Origin: Gigantopelta aegis
Lineage: Eukaryota; Mollusca; Gastropoda; Neomphalida; Peltospiridae
NCBI RefSeq assembly: GCF_016097555.1
Contig: NC_054703.1
Coordinates: 2,481,920-2,545,919 of the forward strand
Direction of reading: 5' to 3'
DNA: 64,000 nt
In this document: in pieces, positions 22,056-33,900 of the stretch
How the letters are laid out: every line of letters begins with the position of its first letter
How positions within the stretch are numbered: the stretch's first letter is position 1
Notes under the pieces: model-generated
Database searches by the model: none
What the model was told of the DNA's origin: nothing
What the model saw: the letters and a program-made list of their open reading frames with translations, nothing else
Made by a program: the position numbers and the translations under genes

Positions 22056-22211
22056 CTCGCTGTCAATTTGCGACAGTAAAATCAGCATTAACACTTGCAA
22101 ATGGTCAAATACAACACAATAGTTACCCCCTAAATATAGCCCCTCTCGTCTTCCCCAATTAATCCATGCTGAAAATGTCATTAACCAAACATTTCTTTTC
22201 CTTACAAACAG

Positions 22212-23634
22212 GACATCTTGCCGCCGACGGCCCGTTTGAAAATGGTCATATCGTGGGTCAAATCGACAGCCTTCAACTGGACGAGGCTTCCGGTTTAGCC
22301 GCGAGCAGACGACATCCGGGTTACTTATACAGCCACAACGACCACGGCGGGAAGAACCGTCTGTTCATGATCAACGCGCAGACAGCGCGAGTGGAGGCCA
22401 TCTTGACAATAAAGAACGCGAACAACCATGACTGGGAGGACATAGCCGTGGGTCCCTGTAATGGCGGTTCATGCATATTCATCGGCGACATAGGGGAGGG
22501 AAGCAGGCACTCGGCGAACACTATATACAGAGTTCTCGAACCTGACAACGTCACCGATACCGCTTTGGACGTGAATGGAACGTACAGGTTCAGGTTAGAT
22601 ATTTAAGTTAAAAGTTTTTTTTGTTTTTGTTTAATGACACCACTAGAGCACATTGTTTTATTAATCATCGGCTATTGAATGTCAAACACTTGGTAATTCT
22701 GACAGTCTTAGAGTGGAAAATTTAAAGTTCCTTTTGTTTAACGACACCACTAGAGCACCGCGGTTGGTTTGGGATCGATCCCCATCGGTGGGCCCATTGG
22801 GCTATTTCTCGTTCCAACCAGTGCACCACGACTGGTATATTAAAGGCCGTGGTATGTGCTATCCTCTCTGTGGGATAGTGCATATAAAAGATTCCTTGCT
22901 GCTAATCGAAAAGAGTAGCCCATGAAATGGCGACAGCGGGTTTCCTCTCTCTGTATCTGTGTGGTCCATAACCACATGTGACGTCTGACTACGCCATATA
23001 GCCGTACATAAAATGTGTTGAGTGCATCGTTAAATTAAAAAACCAAAAAAACAACAACCCCAAAACACCCAAACCTGCCGAGTGTTTAAACCACATATTA
23101 TAACTATTGTCGACAATGTGATTTGGTTTGGTTGTATGATTTACTTTATATTATGGCCTAACATAGGGCCTATTTATTATAATTTATTACAATCTAATTC
23201 ACATTTACAGCTGGGAGGAGAAGGATTCAGAAACTCTGATGGTGGATGTAACCGGAAACATGTTCATCGTTTCCAAGGTGATACACGGGGCGGGAAAACT
23301 GGCCAGACTGCCTTCATCCGGCTGGGACCAGCCTAATCCGGTTATCATCACGCCTCTGTTTAACCTGCACATCCGCACCAGCCACCACGACCCCATGGCT
23401 GGGGACATCAGTCCCGACGGGACGGAGATTCTGATCAAAGCGAAAAACCACGTCTTCTACTGGAGTGCGCCGGACCGCGATGTTGAGAAGGCACTGCGCA
23501 ACTCTGGCGGAACGGAAGTGGCGTATCATAGGGAGGTTCTAGGGGAGAGCGTGGCATTCTCGGCAGATGGGGGCGGTTATTACACGCTCGGCGAGGGCCA
23601 GCAGGAACCTCTGTACTTTTATAAAAAGAAGTAA
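22212..23634 (+). CDS. Beta-propeller-like secreted-type protein, paralogue 2 (5' exon missing)
   Basis: Two visible exons, 22212-22593 and 23211-23634, joined by a phase-2 intron with GT/AG ends; stop TAA at 23632. The acceptor TTTCTTTTCCTTACAAACAG is strong and the intron before it is phase 1, as in the minus-strand paralogue. About 268 residues with EASGLAASRRHPGYLYSHND, DWEDIAVGPC, CIFIGDIGEG, IYRVLEPDNV, ETLMVDVTGNMF, MAGDISPDGTEILIKA and the end EPLYFYKKK. Family reasoning is as for 2563-8145. It differs by having 22212-22593 as one exon where paralogue 1 has two. The intron is filled with SINE pieces. The start exon was not found. An ATTAAA about 12 nt after the stop could be its poly(A) signal. 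Confidence 0.8.
22618..23040 (+). mobile_element. SINE cluster in the propeller intron
   Basis: Two reversed T2 end pieces (22618-22716, 22722-22756), then a forward SINE-A/T1 (22757-23040) lacking the first part of its head. Box B reads GGGATCGATCCCC. Confidence 0.85.
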
Positions 23635-23685
23635 TTTTTTTAAAAATTAAATCGAAATATGTTACCATTGTGCTTTGTTTAAATA

Positions 23686-24062
23686 AGCGTCGCAGGATCA
23701 AACCACCTCGATGGGTTTTTTTCTCGTTCCAACCAGTGCACCACAACTGCACCACAAGGCTGTAGTGTTTTCATGTCTGTGGAAAAGTGCATATAAAACA
23801 CCAATCAGATGAATGGATCCACCGAGGTGGTTCGATCCTGCCGCATACGCATGACGCATGACGCATGACGCAGGCACCTCAAGTGAGCACTCAACCGGTC
23901 TGTGGACCAGTGCATATAGTGGACCCCTTGCTGCATTAGGAAAAAGTGTAACAGATTTTCTCTGATGACTACGAGTCGGAATTACCAAATGTTTGACATC
24001 CAATAGCCGATGATTAATTAATCAGTGTGCTCTAGTGGCGTCGTTAAACAAAACAAACTTTT
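23686..24062 (+). mobile_element. SINE-C mosaic with tail T2
   Basis: Begins in head C (GTCGCAGGATCAAACCACC), contains a reversed head-C piece in the middle (about 23800-23900, with a GACGCAT triplication) and ends in a good T2 tail. A rearranged composite. Confidence 0.7.
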
Positions 24063-24084
24063 TTTGTTTAAATTTAAAAAAAAA

Positions 24085-24800
24085 TTTAACGACACCACTA
24101 GAGCACATTGATATATTAATCATCGGTTACTGGATGTCAAACATCTGGTCTAAGAAAGGAAACCCACTCCATTGTTTCATTAATAGCCAACCGGCCTCGG
24201 TGGCGTCGTGGTTAGGCCATCGGTCTACAGACTGGTAGGTACTGGGTTCAGATTCCAGTCGAGGCATGGGATTTTTAATCCAGATACCCGACTCCAAACC
24301 CTGAGTGAGTGCTCCACACGGCTCAATGGGTAGGTGTAAACCACTTGCACCGACCAGTGATCCATAACAACAAAGGCCATGGTTTGTGCTATCCTGCCTG
24401 TGGGAAGCGCAAATAAAAGATCCCATGCTGCCTGTCGTAAAAGAGTAGCCTATGTGGCGACAGCGGGTTTCCTCTATAAAACAGTGTCAGATTGACCATA
24501 TGTTTGACGTCCAATAGCCGACGATAAGATAAAAAATCAATGTGCTCTAGTGGCGTCGTTAAATAAAACAAACTTTACTTTTTTTCATCAATAGCCAACC
24601 TACCAACCAATATGTATTAGTAGCAAGAGATATTTTTGTAGCCTATGCAGTATTCGTTAGACACGATAGCACGTATCACAGCCTTTGGTATATCAGTGCA
24701 CTGGCTAGAACGAGAAATAGCCCAATGGGCCCACCGACGGGGATCGATACTAAATCATGGCAAGGACTTTACCACTGGGCTATGCTCAGTCCCTTTGTTT
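24085..24800 (-). mobile_element. Reversed SINE-A/T2 split by a SINE-B
   Basis: T2 end at 24085-24182, core and head A at 24600-24800. The gap is a complete later insertion, 24192-24582. Confidence 0.8.
24192..24582 (+). mobile_element. SINE, head B with tail T2 (nested)
   Basis: Complete copy with a 17-bp duplication (one mismatch), tttcattaatagccaac, at 24175-24191 and 24583-24599. Inserted into an older reversed SINE, so T2-bearing families were active at different times. Confidence 0.9.
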
Positions 24801-25531
24801 AAATCAGTGCTCCACGACTAATATATTCAGTGGCTTGGAAAGTAGTTCTGTCTGTCGGAAAATAAATACAACTTTCAGGTCATGTCTTTCTATTCAGAAT
24901 AGGAATAGGATTGTGTGTGTGTCTGTGTGTGCGTGTCTATGTGCGTGTGCGTCTATGTGCGTGTGTGTGTCTGCGTGTGTGTGTGCTGGGGAGGGGGAGG
25001 GGTTGGCATAATATTCAGTTGGATACATGGCAATGGGACAATTCATAAATAATTAGGATGGACGTTGGTAAAAGGGTGGGGAAGCATTTCTACCTTTCTC
25101 AAGCGTTTCACGGGGCGTAAGACAAGTGCACTTGCAGTATTTCTGTTGTACAATCAGTTTGAAAAAAAGTTTAAAAAAAATATATTAAAAAAAAATTTAT
25201 CATCATGTATGAAGAAAAAGAAACAAAAGAAGGATTCAGGAAATGTTTTATTTATATTTCAACTTATTTTCGTGTTTATATCCAATTAAGGTTCAAGCAC
25301 GCTGTCTTGGGCACACATCTAAGTTTGAAGTGGGCGGAATTTGGAATAAAAATTGTATAAGTTAGGTCAAAGACCTAAGACCAAAAGCGGCCGATTCACA
25401 AAATTTAAAAAGCTCGGCTTAACGTGATTTGAGCAATTCAGACCGGCTGCCAACATAAAATGCGTCGGACTATTTATAAAAAAAAAATAAACATAAAATT
25501 TTCAACTATGGCCAAAAATGTTTAAGTCCGA
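24801..25531. other. Gene-free stretch
   Basis: GT-rich imperfect repeat at 24913-24985 and a reversed SINE-D tail fragment at 25268-25312. Otherwise unique-looking A/T-rich sequence. Confidence 0.5.
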
Positions 25532-25720
25532 CTAAGCCTTTAACTGGAGGTGAAAGTTCTTGGAGAACTCATGGCGTAATGATGAGGCGATTGGTTCGGT
25601 TTCGACTTCTTCTTGGAAGCAGGTGGAACTGCCCCTGGCAGTTGAGCCGCCAGGTTTGCTTCCCCCTCCCCTATGCTGCATTGGGCCGCCTTCTCCACCT
25701 ACTGGTGGATCTTCCAGGCC
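25532..25720 (-). other. GC-rich, coding-like fragment, unassigned
   Basis: Open on the minus strand for over 60 codons: Gly/Pro-rich start, then CFQEEVETEPIASSLRHEF and FHLQLKA before a stop. Its base composition differs from the flanks, and it abuts the palindrome at 25721, so it may be cut. It loosely recalls linker and C-terminal parts of Myb/SANT-type proteins of Harbinger elements, but I cannot assign it. Confidence 0.3.
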
Positions 25721-25831
25721 AGGGCCCGATAACACAAAGCACTCGTAACACTTACGTCAGACGTACGCCACATATTATGTATGGTGTACGTCTGACGTAA
25801 GTGTTGCGAGTGCTTTATGTTATCGGGCCCT
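25721..25831. mobile_element. Palindromic MITE (111 bp)
   Basis: Arms of about 45 bp, starting GGGCCCGATAACACAAAGC and ending with its complement. Contains TTACGTCAGACGTACG in both arms. No clear target duplication. Confidence 0.8.
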
Positions 25832-25914
25832 GTTGTACTCGTAGATAAGAGAGTAACAATTGCCACGTTACTGTCGTAATTATACGATACTTGGCCAAAC
25901 ATAGCTTCATCCTT

Positions 25915-25972
25915 GAGTCGGTTTACAGGCTGGTAGGTACTGGGTTCGGATCCCAGTCGAGGCATGGGATTT
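25915..25972 (+). mobile_element. SINE-B head fragment
   Basis: 58 bp of head B including box B (GGTTCGGATCC); nothing else of the SINE is present. Confidence 0.8.
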
Positions 25973-26002
25973 CTTTTTTCTTTTTTTCATCCTTGAGAGC
26001 TC

Positions 26003-26313
26003 AGGAAGGAAGGAAATGGTTTATTTAACGACGCACTCAACACATTTTATTTACGGTTATATGGCGTCAGACATATGGTTAAGGACCACACAGATGTTGA
26101 GAGGAAAACCCGCTGTCGCCACTTCATGGGCTACTCTTCGATTAGCAGCAAGGGATCTTTTATATGCAACATACCACAGACAGGATAGTACATACCATGG
26201 CCTTTGTTACACCAGTTGTGGAGCACTGGCTGGAGCGAGAAATAGCCCAATGGGTCCACCGACGGGGATCAATCCTAGACCGACCTCGCATCAAGCGAAC
26301 GCTTTACCACTGG

Positions 26314-26318
<5 letters not shown>
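26003..26318 (-). mobile_element. SINE, head A with tail T1
   Basis: Complete minus-strand copy. Flanks catccttgagagctcag and catgtttgagagctcag give an imperfect 17-bp duplication, separated from the head by a GA microsatellite (26317-26358). Confidence 0.85.
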
Positions 26319-26362
<44 letters not shown>

Positions 26363-26414
26363 CATGTTTGAGAGCTCAGAGTAGGAGTGGTGGCTACCAC
26401 ATGGATTCGACTGA

Positions 26415-26994
26415 ATCTCTTGGATTAGTAGCAAGGGATCTTCTATATGCACCATCCAGACAGGAGAGAAAATACCACGACCGTTGATATGCCAGTCGTG
26501 GTGCACTAGCTGGAATGGGAAATAGCCCAATGGGCCCACCGATGGGGATCGTTCCTTGACCAACTGTGCACCAGTCAAGCGCTTTACCACTGGACTATGT
26601 CCCCCACCCGAACCCTCCCTACCCACCCCCACTTTGTTTGACATATAGCCTGGAAAGGAAACCTGCTACATTTTTCAATTAGTAGCAAGGGATCTTTTAT
26701 ATGCACCATCCCACAAACAGGAAAGCACATACCACCGCCTTTGATATACCAGTCGTGGTGCGCTGGCTGGAATGAGAAATAGCCCAATGGGCCCACCAAC
26801 AAGGATCGATCCCAAATCGACCGCGCATCAAGCAAGCGCTTTACCACCGGGCTATCATGGCCGTACCCTCCTGCACTAGCTGGACCATGAATTAGCTCAT
26901 TGGGCCAACCGACGGGGATCGATCCTAGACCGACCGTGCATCAGGCGAGCGCTTTACCACTGGGTTACGTCCCCTACCCGAACCCACCCCCACT
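26415..26994 (-). mobile_element. Three SINE-A pieces in a row
   Basis: Reversed head-A fragments at 26415-26606, 26633-26866 (with part of T2) and 26872-26994. They fill the space just downstream of the DHFR-like gene's stop codon. Confidence 0.8.
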
Positions 26995-27005
26995 TCTTCG
27001 ATAAG

Positions 27006-27868
27006 TCAAAGTTTTTTATAGACTTCAAAACAGTATTGCACTCCATTGTCTTCATAAATGTGGGCGTCACTGCAACTGAAAAACAACAACAGAACCAAAC
27101 GGTAAATATCAGTGTAAAATAATATATCAGGTAATATGATATGGTACGGTACGGTACTACGGTACGGTACTACGGTACGGTACGGTATGGTATGGTATTT
27201 ATAGGATATTAAACGAGCTTTCATTTCGTATCATGTTTATGTCCCCAGTGAAATAATTTTCAATTTTCACGAGCTTTAGCGATTGATAATGAAATTATTT
27301 CACGAGGGACATAAACATGATACGAAATGACAGCGAGTTTAATACACTATTTATTACCCATAATCGATCTTAATTTATATCATTCATCTCGTTTCGTTGA
27401 CGTTCCTGTAAGGTTGCAGTACGCCACTCGGTGACGTCATCGTGTGACGTCAAAAGAGTTACGTCCCACTTGGCATTCTAGTGGGACGTATCACTTTGTT
27501 ATTACCCATATTGTTAAAAATACCTTGGTACATATCAAAGTGATACGTCCCACCAGAACGCCAAGCGGGACGTAACACCTTTGACGTCACACGATGACGT
27601 CATCAATTGGTGCACAACCTTACAGGAACGTCAACGAAACGAGATGAGTGATATAAATAAAGATAATTATGGGTAATGAATAGGATATTAAACTCGCTAC
27701 CATTTCGTATCATGTTTATGTCCTTCGTGAACTAATTTTCATTGTCACTCGCTAAAGCTCGTGACAATTGAAATTTATTTCACTCGGGACATAAACATGA
27801 TAGGAAACGAAAGCTCGTTTAATACTGTTCCAATGATCGATTATAATCCAAAACCAGGCACGTCGGAG

Positions 27869-27922
<54 letters not shown>

Positions 27923-30900
27923 GCCCTCCTACCAATAATTCCGAATTCTCTACCTTTTATTACTATATATTAAAAAAAAAAATTGTTAAATATTTTATGC
28001 CATTAGACTTTGCTATTATGCTTTAGATATATATGATTATGAATATTGTCTGATGTCCATCTTGTTTAGGAGAGCACTTATATAGGCTCTGCCTGTTGTG
28101 CAATCCTTTTGATTAATAAAATATCTCAAAACAAAATTCCGAATAGTAAATCTTAAGGCAGAGATGAATTTTACTTGTATTTCAGGACATCTAGTTTTCA
28201 AAATTTTACGGGATAACAGATCCCTGAACCCCCTAGAAACTTTGCTTTGCGCCCTTGATCTATCACCACCACTCCCACCTACCCCCCCCCCCCCCCCCCC
28301 AATGTCTACTTACTTCTGCTGTGCCCGAAAACTCATCGTACTTACTTCTGCTGTGCCCGAAAACTCATCGGTTGAACGCAGCCAATGTGACGATCGATTA
28401 CAAAAATCCATAATCGATTGGCGCTGTGTTGTTTCCAACAGTTTAGATAATGAAACAGATATAAATTTGCTGTGCTTTGTTTGTTTTCATGAGTATGTAA
28501 AGAGGTTGGGGGGGGGGGGGGGGGGCTAAATAAAGGTAAACCTAGCGAATACAATAGGTGCAGTACTAACAATTCAAATCCTTAGTTTATATAATTCTAA
28601 GCGATTGTGTAATCGAAAGTTGGTCGGTTAGTACTGATTCACAGTACTATAGTCCATCCCGCGGGGAACCCCCTTTTTCGTGCTATGAAATTTACTGTAA
28701 GTTATTTTTACCTGATTTTTCTAAATTTCTCTTCAAATTCAGGAAAAAAGACATCAGCTTCAAAATCGCCAAATATCCTAGTTAGATATAGTCTGTTGCA
28801 TGCCTTATGATTGACAGCGATCTGAGGAAAAGGAAGGAAGGAAATGTTTTATTTAACGACGCACTCAACACATTTTATTTACGGTTATATGGCGTCGGAC
28901 ATATGGTTAAGGACCACACAGATATTGAGAGAGAAAACCCGCTGTCGCCACTTCATGGGCTACTCTTTTCGATTAGCAGCAAGGGATCTTTTATATGCAC
29001 CATCCCACAGACAGGAAAGCACATACCACCGCCTTTGATATACCAGTCGTGATGCGCTGGCTGGAATGAGAAATAGCCCAATGGGTCCACCGACGGGGAT
29101 CGACCCTAGACCGACCGCGCATCAAGCGAACGCTTTACCACTGCGCTACTTTCCCGCCCTCTGAGGAAAAGAAACCATCAACCACTTTCTAAATGATAGT
29201 AAAATTTATTTTAAAATGCCCAGAAAACACCTAAAATATCGGGTATTGAAAACATTTACCTCTAGAACTCCCATGTTATCTTCAATAGGTTGCTATTTTG
29301 ATGAATATTTACACATATTCACTTCTACGCACCCACTTGGGCAGACCCACGAAATATTTCAAGAAGGATATCAGGGGCAAAAGGGCACACAACCAATTCC
29401 CTGAAAAGGTAACTTCAATGAAAATTGTAAACAAATTGTTAAAAAGGAGGACTTTAAAGGCATATTTTTACAGACCACTGACCTATTTAATGGTCTAACA
29501 AAGTATTACCTGAACAAAAATAATTTGATTTGTCCCTAAATGTACTTTATTCAAACATTTTCATAACCATCATACTTCATTTATTAATGATATTTTGTAA
29601 AAAATAATAATTGAATTATGGCAATGGTCCATAATTAAAAACTAAAATTGCCGAGAGGGTTGACATGGATTTTACTTCATCATGGTTCAGTTAAGGTGAT
29701 GCGATAGCTAGATTTGGTTTCCAACAATTAATGTAATTTAAATTTATTATCCATTTTTAGAGAAATAAGATCCTTAAATCTGTGACAGTATGCCTTTAAT
29801 TGTGTTTAGAGGGACAATTCCCCTCCCTTGAATCAATCCCTGTACACCACATACACCACAATACACACTCCCCCCCCCCCCCCACACACACACACACACC
29901 AGGGATTCTAGATTTTTTTTATATAATCCACTAGCCATGGGATCAGTGGTTTTAAAAATTTACTAGAAACCATTAAAAATTCACTAGCCCTACTGTACTT
30001 TTACTACCGTAATTTACTAATTAATATTAATAATCGGATATGTCACCCAAAGAGGGAGACAGAGCTTAAAAACACTAACATTGAGTGGTGGGGTAGGGGC
30101 AGGATATTCATATTTACAAAATAGACTTAACTGCAGCATTTGACAAGTTTCTTTTCACTAGCCGTCGGGCATGGCAATAATAGTTATTTATTAGCCCAAC
30201 ACTGAAATTCACTAGCCATGGGAGTGGGACTACCATAATCTAGAAGCCCTGTACACACACAAGGGTCATTGTTATACGTATACAGCCTAAAATAATAAGG
30301 GGGAAGGAAGGATTGTAAAAAGAAAAAAGAAGGATTATAAAGAGAAAAAAGAAAGAAATGTTTATTTAACGACACACTCAACACATTTTATTTACGGTTA
30401 TATGGCGTCAGACATATGGTTAAGGACCACACAGAGTTTGAGAGGAAACCCGCTGTCGCCACTACATGGACTACTCTTTCCAATTAGCAGCAAGGAATCT
30501 TTTATTTGCGCTTCCCACAGGCAGGATAGCACAATCCATGGCCTTTGTTGAACCAGTTATGGATCACTGGTCGGTGCAAGTGGTTTACACCTACTCATTG
30601 AGCCTTGTTGAGCATTCACTCAGTGTTTGGAGTCGGTATCTGGATTAAAAATCCCATGCCTCGACTGGAATCCGAACCCAGTACCTACCAGCCTGTAGAC
30701 TGATGGCCTAACCACGACGTCACCGAGGCCGGTAAATTATAAAGAGAAATAAGATCTTAAAACTCTTACTTGATAATTCTGTGAGCCACCCATCACCCAA
30801 ATCCGTTCTATCTTTTCAACGACAGAGGGCGTTGTGAGATATTCAATAGCGAGGTCAAAGGTTGAACATACTTTGTGAATACTTGGATGGTGTCCGTCCC

Positions 30901-33900
30901 TTGGAGAGAAAAAATAAATGAATAAAAAAAATTATGGATGCACTCAATAGATTTTAATTACGGTGGCTAAGGACCACACAGATAATAAGACAGGAATCAT
31001 GCTGCCGCCAGCAAGGGATCTTTTATATGCACTATCCCACAGACAGGGTAGCACATACCACATACTTTGTAACATCACTGACGGGAATGTTACAAGCTAC
31101 AGCCCGATGGGACAACCGACGGGGATCGATCTTAGACCACGTGAATATGACACCACAAGAGCACATTTTGTTTAACGACACCACTAGAGCACATTTATTA
31201 ATCATCGGCTATTGGATGTCAAACATTTGGTAATTTTGACATAGTCTTGGAGAGGAAACCCGCTACATGTTACTGGATGTCAAACATTTGGTAATTTTGA
31301 CATATAGTCTTGGAGAGGAAACCCGATACATGCTATTGGATGTCAAACATTTGGTAATTTCGACATATAGTCTCAGAGAGGAAAGCCGCTACATTTTTCC
31401 ATTAGTAGCAAGAGATTTTTTATATGCACCATCCCACAAACAGAACAGCACATACCACAACCTTTGATATACCAGTGGGCCCACCGACGGGGATCGATAC
31501 CAGACCGATCGCGCAAAAGGCGAGCACTTTACCACTGGGCTACGTCCCGATCCACGTGAATATGAAAAATGTGTACGTTCACTAAAAGTTTCATTTGTTT
31601 AACGACACAACTAGAGCACAAATTAATCATCGGCTGCTGCCATATAAGTAAGAGATACGTACTGCACGGTGGAACTAATAACGATGTTGTGTAGACCAGC
31701 CGTCTCTCGTTCCTCTTCGTACCAAAACTCCCACGTTCTCCGTCCCAGGATAAACGCTATAGATTTGGCTACAAGTATATTTTCAAAGAATATTTTGTTT
31801 TATTATATACATAGCAATGAAATATACAGACCTACAGAAACCATAAAGGTGATATTCGGTGAAAAGTCATATTTTCACTGTATTTTAGCTACGGTACAGT
31901 AAAAATATAGAAATCATGTTTGCACAGCAGTATTATTAAGTAATTATTAATTAAATAAAGATACTATTTGTTCGTATTTCTTTTAAAAATACCATCAAGT
32001 AAATTTTTAACAAACGTTCAACCGGATGAAATATATCATGGCATTACGTATTTTCGATAGGATCAGCGAAAGTCATTATCACCCCGCCCCCCGCAAAAAC
32101 TAGAAAAGATGTATATAATAAATAGATCATTTCACGGTTGTTTTTTCGAATACGATTTTTATGTCAACACGTGATGTGTGAAAACCATATTTTCACTTAT
32201 TGCTACGCAATTCGTGAAAATATGGTTTTCACACATCACGAGTAGACATAAAAATTGTATTCGTAAAATCCCACGAAACAGCCTCTATGTACAGTTTAGT
32301 ATATTAGTAGTCCGAAGGCACGTATAATGTGTGCTTCTTCTACATCCGAAGCTTGTTGCACGCACTATATGTCTGGAGCTCGACGCGGTAAGACGTGTTT
32401 GTTTCGCTTGTGCACACTGCAGGTGCTTTCGCGGCTCGACTTGGGGATCCTTCACTTCGTTGTTTTTGTCAGCGAAGTGAAGTTTTCTACTGGGATGTAT
32501 GTGGCCATTGGAACTGATTGAACGCTGGAACGCTTCTCGTTTCGACAGTCTGCACCACCAGGTTGGATTCTTTTTTAGCGAGATTCCTTGCCTCCACGTC
32601 ATTTCTCCGGCTGAGTATGTCGACTTATTTTTTCGTGACTCGTATGACGGCCATTCTGCAGAATGCCACGGTTGTTCGCGTGTAGTCTCTACATGTCCGA
32701 GCCTGTCCTAGCAGCACTGGAAGATTGACCGCCCCGCTCTAAGAAGAAATAGGAAGCGGGGTCGGCCGCACCACTATACCAACCCATGACGACTGGACTA
32801 TACCCTAGTCTGATTCTCTCTCTCCTTCAGACGGATCCGGCTTCTCAAGATCTGTATTTCAGCACAGCACTACACCTTCAACGTCTACTGACTGTCAATC
32901 TAGGGGTTTTCTTGACGGGATGCAACCCATCTCGTCCCTACAAGCTGTGCACCCTAACGACCTTAACGAGGCCACTCACGTGGACATATAGATCGGACTT
33001 TAAACTTTTAGACCTTCGTTCAAACGTTTGTCGAAATTACTTTCTTTTTTTAATATTATTAAATAGTCCGATCCTCTCGACCGAGCAGTCAATTCTTTTT
33101 ATTTTTGGCTTGTAACTTTTTTTTATCTTTTTAAAAAAAATTCTATTAACGTTTTTACTAATTGCTATTTTCAAACTTCTGCCCATTTTCAACTCTACAC
33201 CCTCCCCCCTCCACACCGAGTCAGGCCACTGATCTTATCTAATTTCTTTTTGACCACCCGATCTAATCTAGCGACCAAATTTAATGAGTAGAATTTGTTT
33301 TATTAATTATATTAGAGATGCGCATTAAAATTTTAAAGGCCCACTATTTAATTTTTGGATGTAAATTTTAAAATTGTCCGCTTAATTTTTTTCTGTCCCG
33401 GGACAAGCCCCTTCTATCCAGAGACAGGCCCCGGGACGGACAGGCTCAAACCTCTAATTGTATATGAACATGTAAAAATTATTCGCACTCGCACTCGCAC
33501 TATATGTAGCTGGTATTCAAAACTTGTGGCACCTTGTTTTAAACGTTTCTCAACCGAAATAGTGCAACAAATGGACACAAACCAAAAATGTATAACCTAC
33601 CGTATTCACTAAATCCCGACTGAAGTATTAAAAAAATTAATATTCCAACGACAACCGTCAAAAGTACCCCGCCATTTTAAATATGTTATATGGAGGGAAG
33701 CAACTCGCTGTGCACGTAAAGAATAGTATTGACATAATGTGCCCCGTGCACTAGTAGATTAGCTGCCGTGTGATCCTGCATCTCAGACGAACCATCTAAC
33801 CCAACTCCGTCGGCATCCACATGGCCAACAGCATGTAGTTCATGTTATCTAGATAGGAAATATCGACCAACAGCTAGCGAAGAATGTCGCGTAATGGGAA

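Noticed and set aside
24757-25011. Cys/Val-rich secreted peptide
   Set aside because: GT-rich microsatellite translation following a SINE fragment.
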